Program-made: the position numbers and the translations under genes | The notes under the pieces: model-generated | Told to the model about the DNA's origin: nothing | What the model saw: the letters and a program-made list of their open reading frames with translations, nothing else | The model's database searches: none | Assembly (NCBI GenBank): GCA_905116865.2 | Contig: CAJHNH020000224.1 | Coordinates: forward strand, 843,157-907,156 | Length of the DNA: 64,000 bases | Source of the DNA: Candidula unifasciata | Lineage: Eukaryota > Mollusca > Gastropoda > Stylommatophora > Geomitridae | Reading direction: 5' to 3' | In this document: positions 1 through 31,700 of the stretch, piece after piece | How the letters are laid out: each line of letters opens with the position of its first letter | Numbering within the stretch: the first letter of the stretch is position 1

Positions 1-145
1 CTGGTACCCATCAAGTACTGGGTAACAATAGGAGTCCAAAGTCGTTTTAAAAAAAAATGTCGCTATATCAGGGTAAACCCACAGGATAGAGATCTCACAT
101 GGAACTGTCCATGCTACCAACGCATATGGGACTTATCATACTTAT
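1..145 (-). repeat. SINE-B copy (tRNA-derived), truncated by window edge
   Basis: Shares the same order of words as 665-825: a GGTACCCA block, CAAAGTCGTTTT followed by A-run, TATCAGGGT with a B-box-like end, and a terminal ATGGGACT. Diverged. Followed by AT-rich simple sequence to about 215. Confidence 0.55.
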
Positions 146-520
146 ATTATATATATTTGACTATATATAAGTCAATATATATATATATAATATATCTCTA
201 TATATCTCTATATATATCTATATAGATCTCTCATGGAACTGTCATGTTCAAGACAATATATTATACATATCTCTTCTAGCACTGTCATATACTAGAGCAA
301 TATTTATACATACCTCTTATGACACTCTCATGTACAAGAACAAAATTTAAACAGATCTCTCATCGCACTGTCACAAGAATAATAATACCAATGTCAGAGA
401 TAGTAAGAGATATTATGACAGATTATATATATATATAGCTGCAATAGTACATAGTGGACAAAATAGATCTGTATAGTTCTGTTCGAACACTGTTACTGAC
501 AAGATATACTTTTATATAAA

Positions 521-815
521 GCAAAGGTCTCTTTTTCCATACCTTTAGGTGTATTGGAATATGTTGGCTAGACCTGTGTATTTTGTATGTGTGTGTTGGT
601 ACTTGGTGGGTGATGTGGTGTGTGCAATCTTACCGTGCCACCTTTGTTCCCAGTGACTGGGTGTGGGTACCCACTCAAGGCTGTGGTAGATGTGTAGAGT
701 GTGGTGCCAAAGTCGTTTTTAAAAAAATGTCCGGCTCTATCAGGGTGCGAACCCACAACCTTCAGATTCACAGGCAGGTGTCTAGCTGCCAACGCTATGG
801 GACTCTCATACTTAT
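521..815 (-). repeat. SINE-B copy, full length
   Basis: On the minus strand it starts near 815 with a tRNA-like head: an A-box-like GCGTTGGCAGCTAGACACC, then a B box GGGTTCGCACCC. The body contains GGTACCCACACC, and the 3' end reads CACCTAAAGGTATGGAAAAA. The family recurs at 17.1, 19.5, 56.1, 61.0 and 61.5 kb. It lies in the Ras region left of exon 4. Confidence 0.65.
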
Positions 816-857
816 ATATATATATTTGACTTGTTTTCAAGTCATATAACACACACA

Positions 858-860
858 CGT

Positions 861-912
<52 letters not shown>
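858..912. repeat. (TG)n microsatellite
   Basis: About 25 near-perfect TG units. Open frames across it are artefacts (His-Thr repeats). Confidence 0.95.
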
Positions 913-913
<1 letters not shown>

Positions 914-1071
914 TACACATGTGCAGGCATGTGTGTGTTATAAATAATTATGTTAAAAACAAATCAAATGATTTAACTTTATGGTAGAAATATGACAGGT
1001 CTGAATAGGTTTGTCATGGTAGGGTCAGTTATAAGTCAGATTTGAAAGACAGATTTGTTACAAAAATGTCA

Positions 1072-20907
<19,836 letters not shown>

Positions 20908-21100
20908 TTGATAGTCCTGCCGTCCTGAATGTGAATAATCCTGTAAGAAATATTTCGAGTGAACTCGGATGAAAGAAACCCTCGACTTGTCCTCGACAAA
21001 TAACTCAAGCCGGAATCTGTCCTCGGTTGTCTCTTCTCGTGAGACTCCGCAACGCAACAATCCTCACCTCCACACACGAGAGTTCACACCCATGGTACTC
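20908..21100 (-). promoter_or_regulatory. Ras 5' untranslated region / promoter-proximal sequence
   Basis: About 190 bp upstream of the Ras ATG. The frame stays open upstream but the translation is not Ras-like and the family never extends N-terminally, so it is taken as 5' UTR. TTTCTTACAG at 20939-20948 (minus strand) could be an acceptor of a 5' UTR intron. I see no TATA box. Confidence 0.45.
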
Positions 21101-21439
21101 ATTTTTTTTTTTTTTTAAGTTAAAGGAGGTCGCAGTAGTTTAAAAGTTTTCTCTTTGTAGTAGTAGTTTCTGCAGGAGCAGTAGTAGTAATAGTAGTGCA
21201 GCAGCAATATAAGTAGTAATTGTAGTAGTAGTCAGTGTTTAATTTAGTATTTAGGCCTAAGCTAAATAGGTTACAGCTTAGGGCCTCGCACTATGCCGGG
21301 GTCTCAAACGATTCTATTTCTATTATACAAATGCAGTTTTCTTTCTATATATTATAAACGCAATTTTCTTTAATACATTACTTGTCATTCACAAATCTAT
21401 TAATACAGACATGCATATAATTAAACTGAGCCTCACATG

Positions 21440-21975
<536 letters not shown>

Positions 21976-22530
21976 GTAGTATTCTTTTCCCTAAAATATT
22001 TTCTTACGGTGTCACATTATTGTTTAGGAATACTTTCCTCAGGTATCTAATGACAACACGTCTACAAAGACAAATGGAACTACAGACAGATAATGAACAT
22101 TTATTAAAGCCTGACCTGCCATTTAAATCGCACTTTTGCACTATCTTGTTAGCGCCAAAAATAACTTTCTTTGTTTATTTCGGAGACGTCAATGACAACG
22201 ATAATCGCTTTCTCTTTTCTCTTGCACGACAACCCGCTTGATAATCTTAGGGTGGACGCTTTCTAAATAAAGAAATATAATTATTGTATGTGTTGCTATA
22301 TGTACGGAAACCCGTTAGCTGAAATTTCATAACAGTAGCATGTGTTAGTTAAAAATTCCTTTGAACCTACAGTTTCGCAGAAAAATGTCATTTTTGCTTA
22401 AACTCCAAGGGCGCGGACTTTGATCTTTGTGCTAAAGATTAAATATGAGAAAGATCAAAATAATGCTAATTTCATAATCATTTAATAACTTTTTAGTTAT
22501 ATAAAAACGAAACCATTCTATAACGATAAA
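21976..22530. other. No recognised feature
   Basis: AT-rich intergenic sequence; no open frame outside the trinucleotide run and no repeat family recognised. Confidence 0.3.
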
Positions 22531-22544
22531 TCAGTAATTTAAGG

Positions 22545-22990
22545 TATTATTATTCTTCTTTTTCTTTTTCTTCTTCTTCTTCTTCTTGGTCTTCTTTTTC
22601 TTCTTCTTCTGCTTCTTCTTCTGCTTCTTCTTCTCTTTCACCTTATACCTGAGGGAAGTTTCGGGGTATGGGGGGGGGGGAGGGGGAGGGTTGTAACGTT
22701 CGCTGTTGAGCTCTGTCAAGAGCACTATTATGACTGATGTTCATATCTGTAAGGTTGTTCTTAATGTCACCACTCCATGTTTTCCGAGGTCTTCCGCTCG
22801 CTTTATACCTGTTGTAACGTTTAAGTGTGGCTCGCCATGGTAGACAGTACCAGGGAATTCCTTTTAGATGTCCAAATTACTTCATTTGTTGTTCTTTGAT
22901 AACCTGTAAGACTGGTTTTATTCCTAGCATGTGTTTGATTTCGTGATTTCCTTTTTCTGGCTGTCGTTGATACTCATTTTAGGAATAACA
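22545..22990 (-). pseudogene. LINE C-terminal fragment with (GAA)n tail
   Basis: Minus-strand reading gives KGIPWYCLPWRATLKRYN and GRPRKTWSGDIKNNLTDM. ALDRAQQRTLQP and PPPYPETSLRYKV follow, then a GAA-rich tail (22545-22640). Broken by stops. Confidence 0.75.
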
Positions 22991-23044
22991 TAGAATTCCT
23001 GTCCCACTGTAGGACGCCATTGTTTTGGGTTATTTTAAAGCAAT

Positions 23045-23215
23045 ACCCAGCTGTCGACTGAGGGCCTAAATCTAACCTACAGGTTGAACAGGGTTTCTGA
23101 GATTTGTGCCCGGTGTGATTTTCATCCAGTGGTAGCACTTTGTGTCACCAGGTGTTTGTTGCTCGTTGTACGGGTTGGTAGGGTTGAACGGCACTCACTC
23201 ACTTACTCACTTATA
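23045..23215 (-). repeat. Pearl-like module, minus orientation
   Basis: TAGCACTTTGTGTCACCAGG and TGTTTGTTGCTCGTTG are the complement of the family core. A CACTCACTTACTCACTTA tetranucleotide-like edge lies on the expected side at 23192-23213. Confidence 0.65.
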
Positions 23216-24100
23216 AGATAATGGTAATTATTTAACGTCATGAAATATTATCCTTGTAATCGTAAGAAAACATGAACACGATAATATAACAAATAAAAAT
23301 AAGAAAGGACATAACACGACTAACTGAAATAAATTTTGTAATATGTAAACTATGAGATGGCAAAAGAGTAAATTAGAAATACAGTAGGCACTATTTCCCC
23401 CCAGCTGCGATTCATTAGGTTTAATTAGACATAATTTGTATTAAAATTACAAATACTGCTGCTGGAGTCGGAGAGGACACTTCACTACATAATCCGACCT
23501 CCCAAATCTGATGCGTTTGTTTGTTTATATCCTTTCATACAAGACAACGGGCTGTTAAGATTCTTCCCTCATTTCTTCCCATATCTCTTTTTCTATAAAT
23601 CGTTCCTATTGTTACAGTGTTCAAGTTTTTCTCTTCTTATTATGAGCGCCCCCCCCCCCCTTTTTTTCTAAAAATAATAAAAAATGCGCGGGAGAGAGTT
23701 AATTTGACATTACGCGTTGGTAGAGACTTGAAAGTTAACGAAACTTGCTTTTATTGAAATTAAATTTGTTAACTAATCTTCTATAAGCGCTAATCTATAT
23801 AGGTTCATTGACGTCTGCTAGTTGCTATGTGTGCGCGCCAGAGAGCTGTCGTTGCTTACCTAAGACTGGTATGTGGGAGACCGTGGGAAGATGCATCAGA
23901 ACAGATTGAGACAGAAGCTTTCACCTCCCAGCCTCCCTGCTCACGTACTCAGGATATAATTAGATTCTACAAATAACAGATAACGGGTAAGAAAGTTGTA
24001 GGTAGATCGCGCTAAATTTAAACTGGGGAACAGCTGGAAGACTGGGTCACCGGAGGAGTGGCAGAAGGGGTGGGGTCTGGAGAAATGGGAGCGGGGATAG

Positions 24101-24105
<5 letters not shown>
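23216..24105. other. No recognised feature
   Basis: Intergenic, A/T-rich with a C-run near 23648. No gene or known repeat supported. Confidence 0.3.

Positions 24106-24109
<4 letters not shown>

Positions 24110-24176
<67 letters not shown>
24110..24176. repeat. (GA)n microsatellite
   Basis: About 32 GA units. Confidence 0.96.
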
Positions 24177-24179
<3 letters not shown>

Positions 24180-24308
24180 CACACAGAGATAGGGGAAGGA
24201 TGAATAAGTTTAGTAGCAGGAATATCATTAAGAACCAGATCAACAGATGTGAGGATGGTGGTGGTAGTATAATGAGGTAACAAGATTCGCAGTACTACTG
24301 GTAGAGGT

Positions 24309-24518
24309 GTCGGCTCTGTGGCTAAGTCGATGCGAACGCTTAGTAATGCCGGGATGCCGGGTTAGATCCCAGCCTTGCGTTGGTTTCGACAGTGGTATCA
24401 AGAAGCCGAAAAAGCAATGGCTAACTACTGGTCGTAAATTTGCTTAGAGAAACCACACAACAGCCAAGGGCTGCTGGGTTTGGTTCTGCAACTTCCTGTA
24501 AAGGATACGCAACTAACC
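24309..24518 (+). repeat. SINE-A copy (tRNA-derived)
   Basis: tRNA-like head with A box TGGCTAAGTCGATGCGAACG and B box GGGTTAGATCCC. The body is TTGCGTTGGTTTCGACAGTG and CAACTACTGG..GTAAATTTGC. The 3' end is CCTGTAAAGGATACGCAACT. Close to the copy at 59677-59908. Confidence 0.85.
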
Positions 24519-24689
24519 AACCAACTGGTAGAGGTAGTAGAATAAGTAGTAGCAGAAATAGTGGTGGTGGTGGTGGTGGTAGTAGTAGAAGAAAAAAAAG
24601 AAGAAAGAAGCTATCGTTTAACAATTCTCTAAGTGAACCTAGAACTACTGAATGAATGGATAAATAAACAAATTAACATCACTGCACTC

Positions 24690-25060
24690 TGGAGACCCCC
24701 TCAAGTGCTCCGTCTCTTTCTCCAGTAGCCTACAAATAGTCAATATGCTAACAGTACCATCTGTACCCTGACTACAAGTCCGTCTCTGTTTCCACTTCCA
24801 GTGTTGAAATCCTTGACTTATACTCAACCCCCCCCCCCCCGTCCTCTCTACCCCTTCTGTGTTGAATTATTCTTTCAGAGAGTGGATTCTGTCTGCTCTG
24901 TTGCACTGTCCATTTGATCCAAGACAGCCTTCGCCACACCTGCTTTATTATAAAGCTTCTCGTTCGGTTTTATAATCTTATCAAAGAGTAGCTCACCGCC
25001 CAGAGGAGCGGCAACAGCTAATCAATCAGCCTGCTCGTTACCTTGCACACCTGAGTTTCC
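24690..25060 (-). pseudogene. LINE RNase H-region remnant
   Basis: Minus reading includes APLGGELLFDKIIKPNEKLY and NKAGVAKAVLDQMDSATEQ. The GGELLFDK block matches RGELMCDK in the fragment at 48.3 kb and GGILMHDK at 27.2 kb. Broken elsewhere. Confidence 0.5.
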
Positions 25061-25377
25061 TGGACAGAAAATGCATGATATGCTTCTGACCCGACGTCAT
25101 TTTCAATTTTCCTATGGATGCTCTATGAGTCCGCAAATACTGGTTATTTTCATACTGTCGAAGTATTATTAATATGCACGTAAGTACTCCTACTTTCCCC
25201 TTTATCTTATAATGCTAGGCATAGATATATGAAACACTACACCACCATCGAGTTGCTTACTTTATAACTGCAAGTTAGTACACTATACCTGTGCAGGATA
25301 GGGAAAGATTCTGTATTATTGCTCCGCCCCCTTCCCCGCTCCTCGTTACTCGGCCTTTCTATCCTGTTCCACAAACG

Positions 25378-25570
25378 ACTGACTGACTTTCTACCCCACC
25401 AGGACATCACACAAGCGATAAACACCCGATGACACAAAGGGCCACCATGTGGATGAGGATCGCCGTGGAGAGGTCCCAGAAACCGCGTTCATACAATTGG
25501 CTATATTTATGGCCTGCCTATATTGCGGTCCCTGGAAAAACCCAGAGTGGGGCTTCAAATAAAAAATGTC
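25378..25570 (+). repeat. Pearl-like module with (GACT)n edge
   Basis: GACTGACTGACT, TACCCCACCAGGACATCACA, CAAGCGATAAACACCCGATG, GTCCCAGAAACCGCGTTCAT, and ends GTGGGGCTTCAAAT. About 165 bp. Confidence 0.8.
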
Positions 25571-26237
25571 GTCCTAAAAAGGACAAAACTGGATTACAAT
25601 AATGTTCCACAAACGACAGCGGTTCATGTTCAAATACGTGATTTACCGGAAACACCAGGTTTTTGTAGACAGCTGTTGCGAGCAAAATCTTGGGGAAGTG
25701 GTTCTTGTACCACTAAAAAAATACATAAATAAGCAAACGTCATACCTTTTCGGAGTTTTTTTTTTTTTTTTTTCAGCATAAAAATTTTTTTTTTTAAAAT
25801 ATAATACAAGCATTTAGAAAGTATTACAAACCTGGAAAAGTGCAGAGATTTTGTTTACACTTCACATCAACTAACTGCCTGTGTCAAGGTCGAAGAAATC
25901 TTGAGTCTAGCTCCCGCATCCCCCCCCCCCCCACCCTCCCCCTTTTTTTCAGAAAAAATGGTTTAGATGACTAAGCACATTATACGTAGAAGCTCTCTTT
26001 TTAACTATGCGTATACACGTTGTATTATTAATTGGGATAGACTGTTATATTCATTTGCCATTCATTACATCATTGTTATTACACCCATAAACTAAGCTTG
26101 ATCTTTTCAATCGCCACCTCTTAGAAACTGTATCAGGGAGATGAGGCCCCTCCCAACCTATGTTTTCCTTTTGCAGATGACCTTGCCAATATATTTGATT
26201 AGAAAGTTTGTTGGGGCGTGTCGGGCATTCAGCTTAG
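25571..26237. other. No recognised feature
   Basis: Contains T-runs (25755-25795) and a C-run (25920-25932). No gene or family recognised. Confidence 0.3.
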
Positions 26238-26435
26238 CCTATCTATCTATTTATCTTCTTTTACCCCACCAGGACATCACACAAGCGATAAACACCCGAT
26301 GACACAAAGTGCCACCATGTGGATGCGGATCACCCGTGGAGAGTTCCCAGAAACCGCCTTTAGCCATTAGACCACATTTATGGTCTATATTGCGGCCCCT
26401 GGCAAGAGCCAGAGTAGGGCTTCAAATAAACAAAC
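26238..26435 (+). repeat. Pearl-like module with (CTAT)n edge
   Basis: TATCTATCTATTTATCT, then TACCCCACCAGGACATCACA and the same core, ending AGAGTAGGGCTTCAAATAAA. Very close to 25378-25570 but with a different tetranucleotide. Confidence 0.8.
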
Positions 26436-26539
26436 CAAAAATTGCATCTCACAAGGAGATGACTGGATTTAGTATTCAGCTTAGCGAAAATTATTTTTTT
26501 TTTTTAATGCGATGTTTATACCGACTTTAGGTTACCAGT

Positions 26540-26935
26540 GTCAGACTTGGACATTGACAAAAGAACACGGGAGAAGACTAACCAGCTGTGAGATGTTTAA
26601 TAATGGCTGCAAATAAAACCCGAAGAGATTGGATGAGAAATGACGTGATCACAAGAACTGTTGGAACAACATCCGTCGTCAAATGTATCGAGAAACCAAG
26701 AATGGTTTGGTTATCTAATGAGAATGAAACCGACAACGCCAGCAGCAAGAGCATTCATCCTCAAACACCTAGAGGCAAGGAAAGACCGAGAAGAATGTGG
26801 ATTAAAGGCGTCACCGACACCTTGAGGTTGCATAACATCATGGCGTATCAAGCGACTGAGCGAGCACTGGCTCGGCTGCTGATCTTTTGATGAACTGCGA
26901 CGCCTAGCGGCAAAAGCAGATATTGAGAGAAGAAG
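26540..26935 (+). pseudogene. LINE C-terminal fragment
   Basis: Readings shift frame: EWFGYLMRMKPTTPAARAF, KERPRRMWIKGVTDTLRLHN and LRRLAAKADIERRRR. Ends in a GAA-rich stretch (26925-26940). Same family as 51040-51275. Confidence 0.75.
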
Positions 26936-26944
26936 AAGAGTTGA

Positions 26945-27348
26945 GCTGATTCAAGAACCGACATCACAGCACTCGGGGCATTCCCATAAGCGCTCTGTCC
27001 CCATCTTCAGCAGCCAGCGAAGAGTTCCGATACTAATGGTGCCAGCAGCATTCTGATTAAATCTTCGTCTTGCCTTTTCTTTGAGCCTCGAGCATCTGCC
27101 ACAACCTCTCGTCATCCCCCCCCCTCCCATTGCATCAATAACACTAGACTATGGTGATCTATCTGCTCCTCCGAACTGTACACGCTCTCTCACAAAGCAC
27201 TAACCACGTCTGCCTTATCATGCATCAGTATTCCACCAAGTTGTGCAGAGCCAGCCAATCTGTCCCAACACACCGGTGTATCCCAGTGAAAAATCCAGAC
27301 AATACTCCTCACTCGTGTCCTCCGCAGTGAAGCATTCCACTCTGCACG
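26945..27348 (-). pseudogene. LINE RNase H-region remnant
   Basis: Minus reading: RAEWNASLRRTRVRSI, then WIFHWDTPVCWDRLAGSAQL and GGILMHDKADVV, colinear with 48090-48460. Terminates at the (GAA)n array. Confidence 0.65.
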
Positions 27349-27349
27349 A

Positions 27350-27515
27350 AAAAGAAGAAGAAGAAGAAGAAGAAGAAGAAGAAGAAGAAGAAGAAGAAGA
27401 AGAAGAAGAAACAGAAGAAGAAGAAGAAGAAGAAAGAAGAAGAAAGAAGAAGAAGAAGAAGAAGAAGAAGAAGAAGAAGAAGAAGAAGAAGAAGAAGAAG
27501 AAGAAGAAGAAGATA
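27350..27515. repeat. (GAA)n microsatellite
   Basis: About 50 GAA units with few interruptions. Confidence 0.97.
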
Positions 27516-27519
27516 GAAG

Positions 27520-28040
27520 AAGACATGTGAATATCGTGAGCGTGTAAGAAAACAAAAACGGAAGCATTGATAGCTGCGTTTTTACAATATCACTCGTCAA
27601 TCAAAACATTAAGGGAAAGATCATCAGTGCAGTGTTCGTATCGACAGAAAATAACGGATACGTGAAGTTGCAATTTGAGGAGAAATATTGGACAAAAGAG
27701 ACAGATAATAAAGAATTGAACACATAGCCCTGTCAATTCTATAATATCAACCAAAAAATCATTGAGTCAAGTAATCGGATGTAATCATTGTATACTTTCG
27801 GCTAGGTTTGGAGAATACTGTTAGCAATTAGGTGACTTGACTTAATACAACAAAATCACTTTCTGGTTTAGGAAAGATACGTTTTCTTTGCAACTTAGAT
27901 TTTTTCGAACAGTTAGATGACTAATTTTCTTATCAAGGTGTTTTAACATTTTTAATTGTGACCCACGTCTCAAGTGCTCCAGGGGCATTTCTCGATTTTT
28001 TGGATAAGATCAAAGTGAAGCTCTGTAAATAAGCTTTTCA
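27520..28040. other. No recognised feature
   Basis: Intergenic; no gene or repeat family recognised. Confidence 0.3.
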
Positions 28041-28044
28041 TTTA

Positions 28045-28561
28045 CAGTGTCACCCAATGCTCATCATCATGTAGCAGGTCCTTTGCAGAACGTCGCTCTC
28101 ATCACAGTCTGTCTGAAAGAAACTCGGTTTCTCACCAGTTCTCCCGACTTATGTACTTTCATACTCAAGGAGTCACTTGTATCCTGTGCCCATCTTCATG
28201 TTGGTCAGCCCCTGCCCCTCCTTTCTGGTACCATGCCTTCTGCTATTATTTTTTCTAAACCTTCGTGGCGCTTGATATGACCAAAATATTTCAGCTTCCG
28301 AGAAAGGATGCTGTTTGTTAGCCAATCTTCCTTGATGTTCAGATCTTTTAAGATACCAATATTTCTCCTCTTCTTTGTCCAAGATATTCTGAGAATCTTT
28401 CTATTGCATTTCAGCTCAAAAGCCCCTATTCTCTTTCTTAAGGACTGAGAGATATTCCACGACTCACATCCGTATGTAGCCACAGGGAAGGTGAATGCTC
28501 TCAAAATTCTAAATTTTATATCCTTGCTGGTGCTTAACCATAGACTTTTAAGGCTGTTCAA
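28045..28561 (-). pseudogene. LINE (RTE-like) C-terminal fragment with (ATG)n tail
   Basis: Second copy of the 11.5-12.2 kb element: MNSLKSLWLSTSKDIKFRIL, PVATYGCESWNI, LKYFGHIKRHEGLEKII and PERRGRG. Its 5' truncation point is only 134 bp upstream of the BET1L start codon, in opposite orientation to BET1L. Confidence 0.85.
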
Positions 28562-28694
28562 CCACTGCTAACAAGTTAAAAAACGTTTTCCCCTGATATT
28601 TTAACAAGTTGTTTCGTTAAAAAAATATAGTTGCATTATTTTATGAAAATATTTCCGGTGAGAATTTTACTTGTGACAACCAAACATTGACAAC

Positions 28695-28728
28695 ATGGCA
28701 GACTGGAGAAGTAAACAGAGGAACGGAG
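28695..28728 (+). CDS. BET1L: BET1L exon 1
   Basis: ATG GCA GAC TGG gives MADW, shared with human BET1L. 34 nt, donor GTAGGT, phase 1. Confidence 0.93.
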
Positions 28729-31700
28729 GTAGGTGTTATTCAGGGTTTCAGCGGTTATTGAATGGTTTACTAAACTCATGACAAGCAGTATTTGATACAT
28801 GATTGCGATTAAATTAAAGACAGGAGATCATTTTACCCAGTTTTACTAGCTAAGTGTTTGTTTTCTAATAGTAAGTATACAGTTAAACTTAAAATTAAAC
28901 TTAAAAAAATAATCTGAATCATAATCAGATCTGATCTGATATAGAAACATTAAGGGCTCTGCTCCGATCTTCTACCCCTTATTATGGCGGCCAAACAAAT
29001 ACCCTAATAGGGCTTCAGTCGTGTGTAAAACGCGGACTTCCTGCGACGAACACATCGCGGCAAAACTAGGATTACTTGACAATGTTAAATGTTATGACAC
29101 GCACGCAACACTTACACTGCAGGATTAATAGCGACCGTTGACAATTTCGAGCGTTTCTGCAGATGATACTTGCAGACGATACTAGCGACCATTTACAATT
29201 TCGAGACACGGCAACATTACAGATGATAATATGGAGATGGCGTGGAGACCATGCGCTCCAACGCAGGTGTTTTTCCTATAAACTCACCGCCGAGCTAGAA
29301 GATGCCTGGGACTCATGAGCAAATAAATTGGAGGAAGTTGCAGGAGATGTGGTAGTTGTTGCTCGTGAGTCCCAGCCATCTAGTTTAGCCCCCAAGCTGC
29401 GGCGCGGGGGATACTGTCGGCGGTGCAGCATAGTCGCAGAAACAGGTCCGCGGTTAATATCATATTGCTGAAACCTTGTTAGAGCATTTGTTTCATTATT
29501 CGGAACCGATCATAGTTTTGATGTGTTTTTTTCCTTGGCAGGAAGTCCGCATTCTGCATAAGACTGAGGCCCTGTTAGGGTATTTGTTTGGCCGCCATAA
29601 TATGGGGTAGAAGTTCGGAGGAGAGACCATTAAGAGACTTATCTTTCATTCATGTAGTCATGTACTTAAAGAAAGATACCCAGGATACAGCGTCTGAACT
29701 GATCTAGTTGATTTGTCTGACCAATGATTGTCGAAATGTTTCTATGCTGGGTCGATCTGCAAGGATATCACTTCTACAGTTAAATTAATTTAATTAAATA
29801 ATTATGATAATTGTAAGAATTCAACAGACTCAAAACCCGTAAATATTTATTTTCTGATTTTTCTACACTGGGAGCTGTTGATATTGATTATCAGTATCCC
29901 CCAGTGTAGAAAAGAGTAAAATTAGAAAATAAATATTTACTAGGTTTTGTGTCTGTTGAATTCTGTGTGCCACTCCCAGATAGTGTCTGTCAGTGTGTGA
30001 CTGATATCAGTGCTTATCTGGTTACATCGTCTGATATTTGTGATGTATATTCCAGCAAATCTAAGCACGGAGGAGATGCTGGACACTGAAAACCAGCGCC
30101 GTGTCACAGGACTCGCAGACAAAGTGTCGATACTCCGAGGGGTGAGATGTCTTGACAATCAGATTGTAATCTGTTGATGCCATGATGTCCACATATTTAT
30201 ATCATAATCAGTCACTGAGATATAATATCTTTACACTTGCATTATGTCAGTCACTGAGAAAGAATGTCCTCACACTTGTATCACCAACAATCAGTGAGAG
30301 AATGTCCTCACACATGTATCACTAACAGTCAGTGACAGAATGTCCTCACACATGTATCACCTTCAGTCAGTGACAGAATTCCCTCACACATGTATCACCT
30401 TTAGTCAGTGACAGAATGTCCTCACACATGTATCACTTTCATTCAGTGACAGAATGTCCTCACACATGTATCACTTTCAGTCAGTGACAGAATGTCCTCA
30501 CACATGTATCACTTTCAGTCAGTGACAGAATGTCCTCACACATGTATCACTTTCATTCAGTGACAGAATGTCCTCACACATGTATCACTTTCAGTCAGTG
30601 ACAGAATGTCCTCACACATGTATCACTTTCAGTCAGTGACAGAATTCCCTCACACATGTATCACCTTCAGTCAGTGACAGAATAGTGACAGAATTCCCTC
30701 ACAGGTGTATCACCTTCAGTCAGTGACAGAATTCCCTCACCCATGTATCACCTTCAGTCAGTGACAGAATTCCCTCACACTTGTATCACCTTTAGTCAGT
30801 GACAAAATGTCCTCACACATATATCACCTTTAGTCAGTGACAGAATGTCCTCACACATATATCACCTTTAGTCAGTGACAGAATGTCCTCACACATATAT
30901 CACCTTCAGTCAGTGACAGAATGTCCTCACACATGTATCACCTTCAGTCAGTGACAGAATGTCCTCACACATGTATCACCTTCAGTCAGTAACAGAATAG
31001 TGACAGAATTCCCTCACACATGTATCACCTTTAAACAATAGTATAATTAGAATTATAGCATATTTTATCTTCTGTGTAATCATTTTTGTTTTGTTTTTGT
31101 TGATGTCCAAGAAGAGCTTCTGTATTCTCCACTATGATGAAACATATTGTTTCTGTACACTGTGTTATTTGGTGACAAATGTTTTTTATGTGAATATAAA
31201 TTGAATATTTCTTTTTCTACCTTTGTGTTCTCCCTTAAAAGGGGCAATTGGTGTATTGTGTTGTGGTTTGCAGATAGGCTGCAATAAATGTGTCTTTCCA
31301 CCCACCATCATCATCAACAAGTGCCTCTCTGTCTTTCTTTCCACAGATCTTTTGAGTGGTCACAGCAGGTTCCAGTTTCCCTCATATAATGACCAAAACA
31401 AGGATGACTGTCTCCTTCTGGTGTTTGTGATAAGTTTTCTTCGAACATTCAACTCTTTCAAAACATCTCGGTTGCTCTTCTTAGCTGTCCAAGGGATTCT
31501 TCTGTAAAAGAAGAGACCTAAAAAAAATGTTCGGCGTTTTAAATTGATTGCCCAGGTTTCACTGCCATGTGTTAAAACTGGATCTATATAGCATGTGAGA
31601 ATTCTTTTTCTCACCTCCAGTGACAGGGATTTGTTGCACAAAATGTTCTTCATTTTATAAAATGCAGTTTGGGCCTGTCCTATTCATTCTTTATCTCTGT

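Noticed and set aside
30207..31031. CRISPR-like regular repeats (also 39543-39985, 16139-16395)
   Set aside because: Units are contiguous with no unique spacers, in a eukaryotic intron or intergenic DNA; these are minisatellites.
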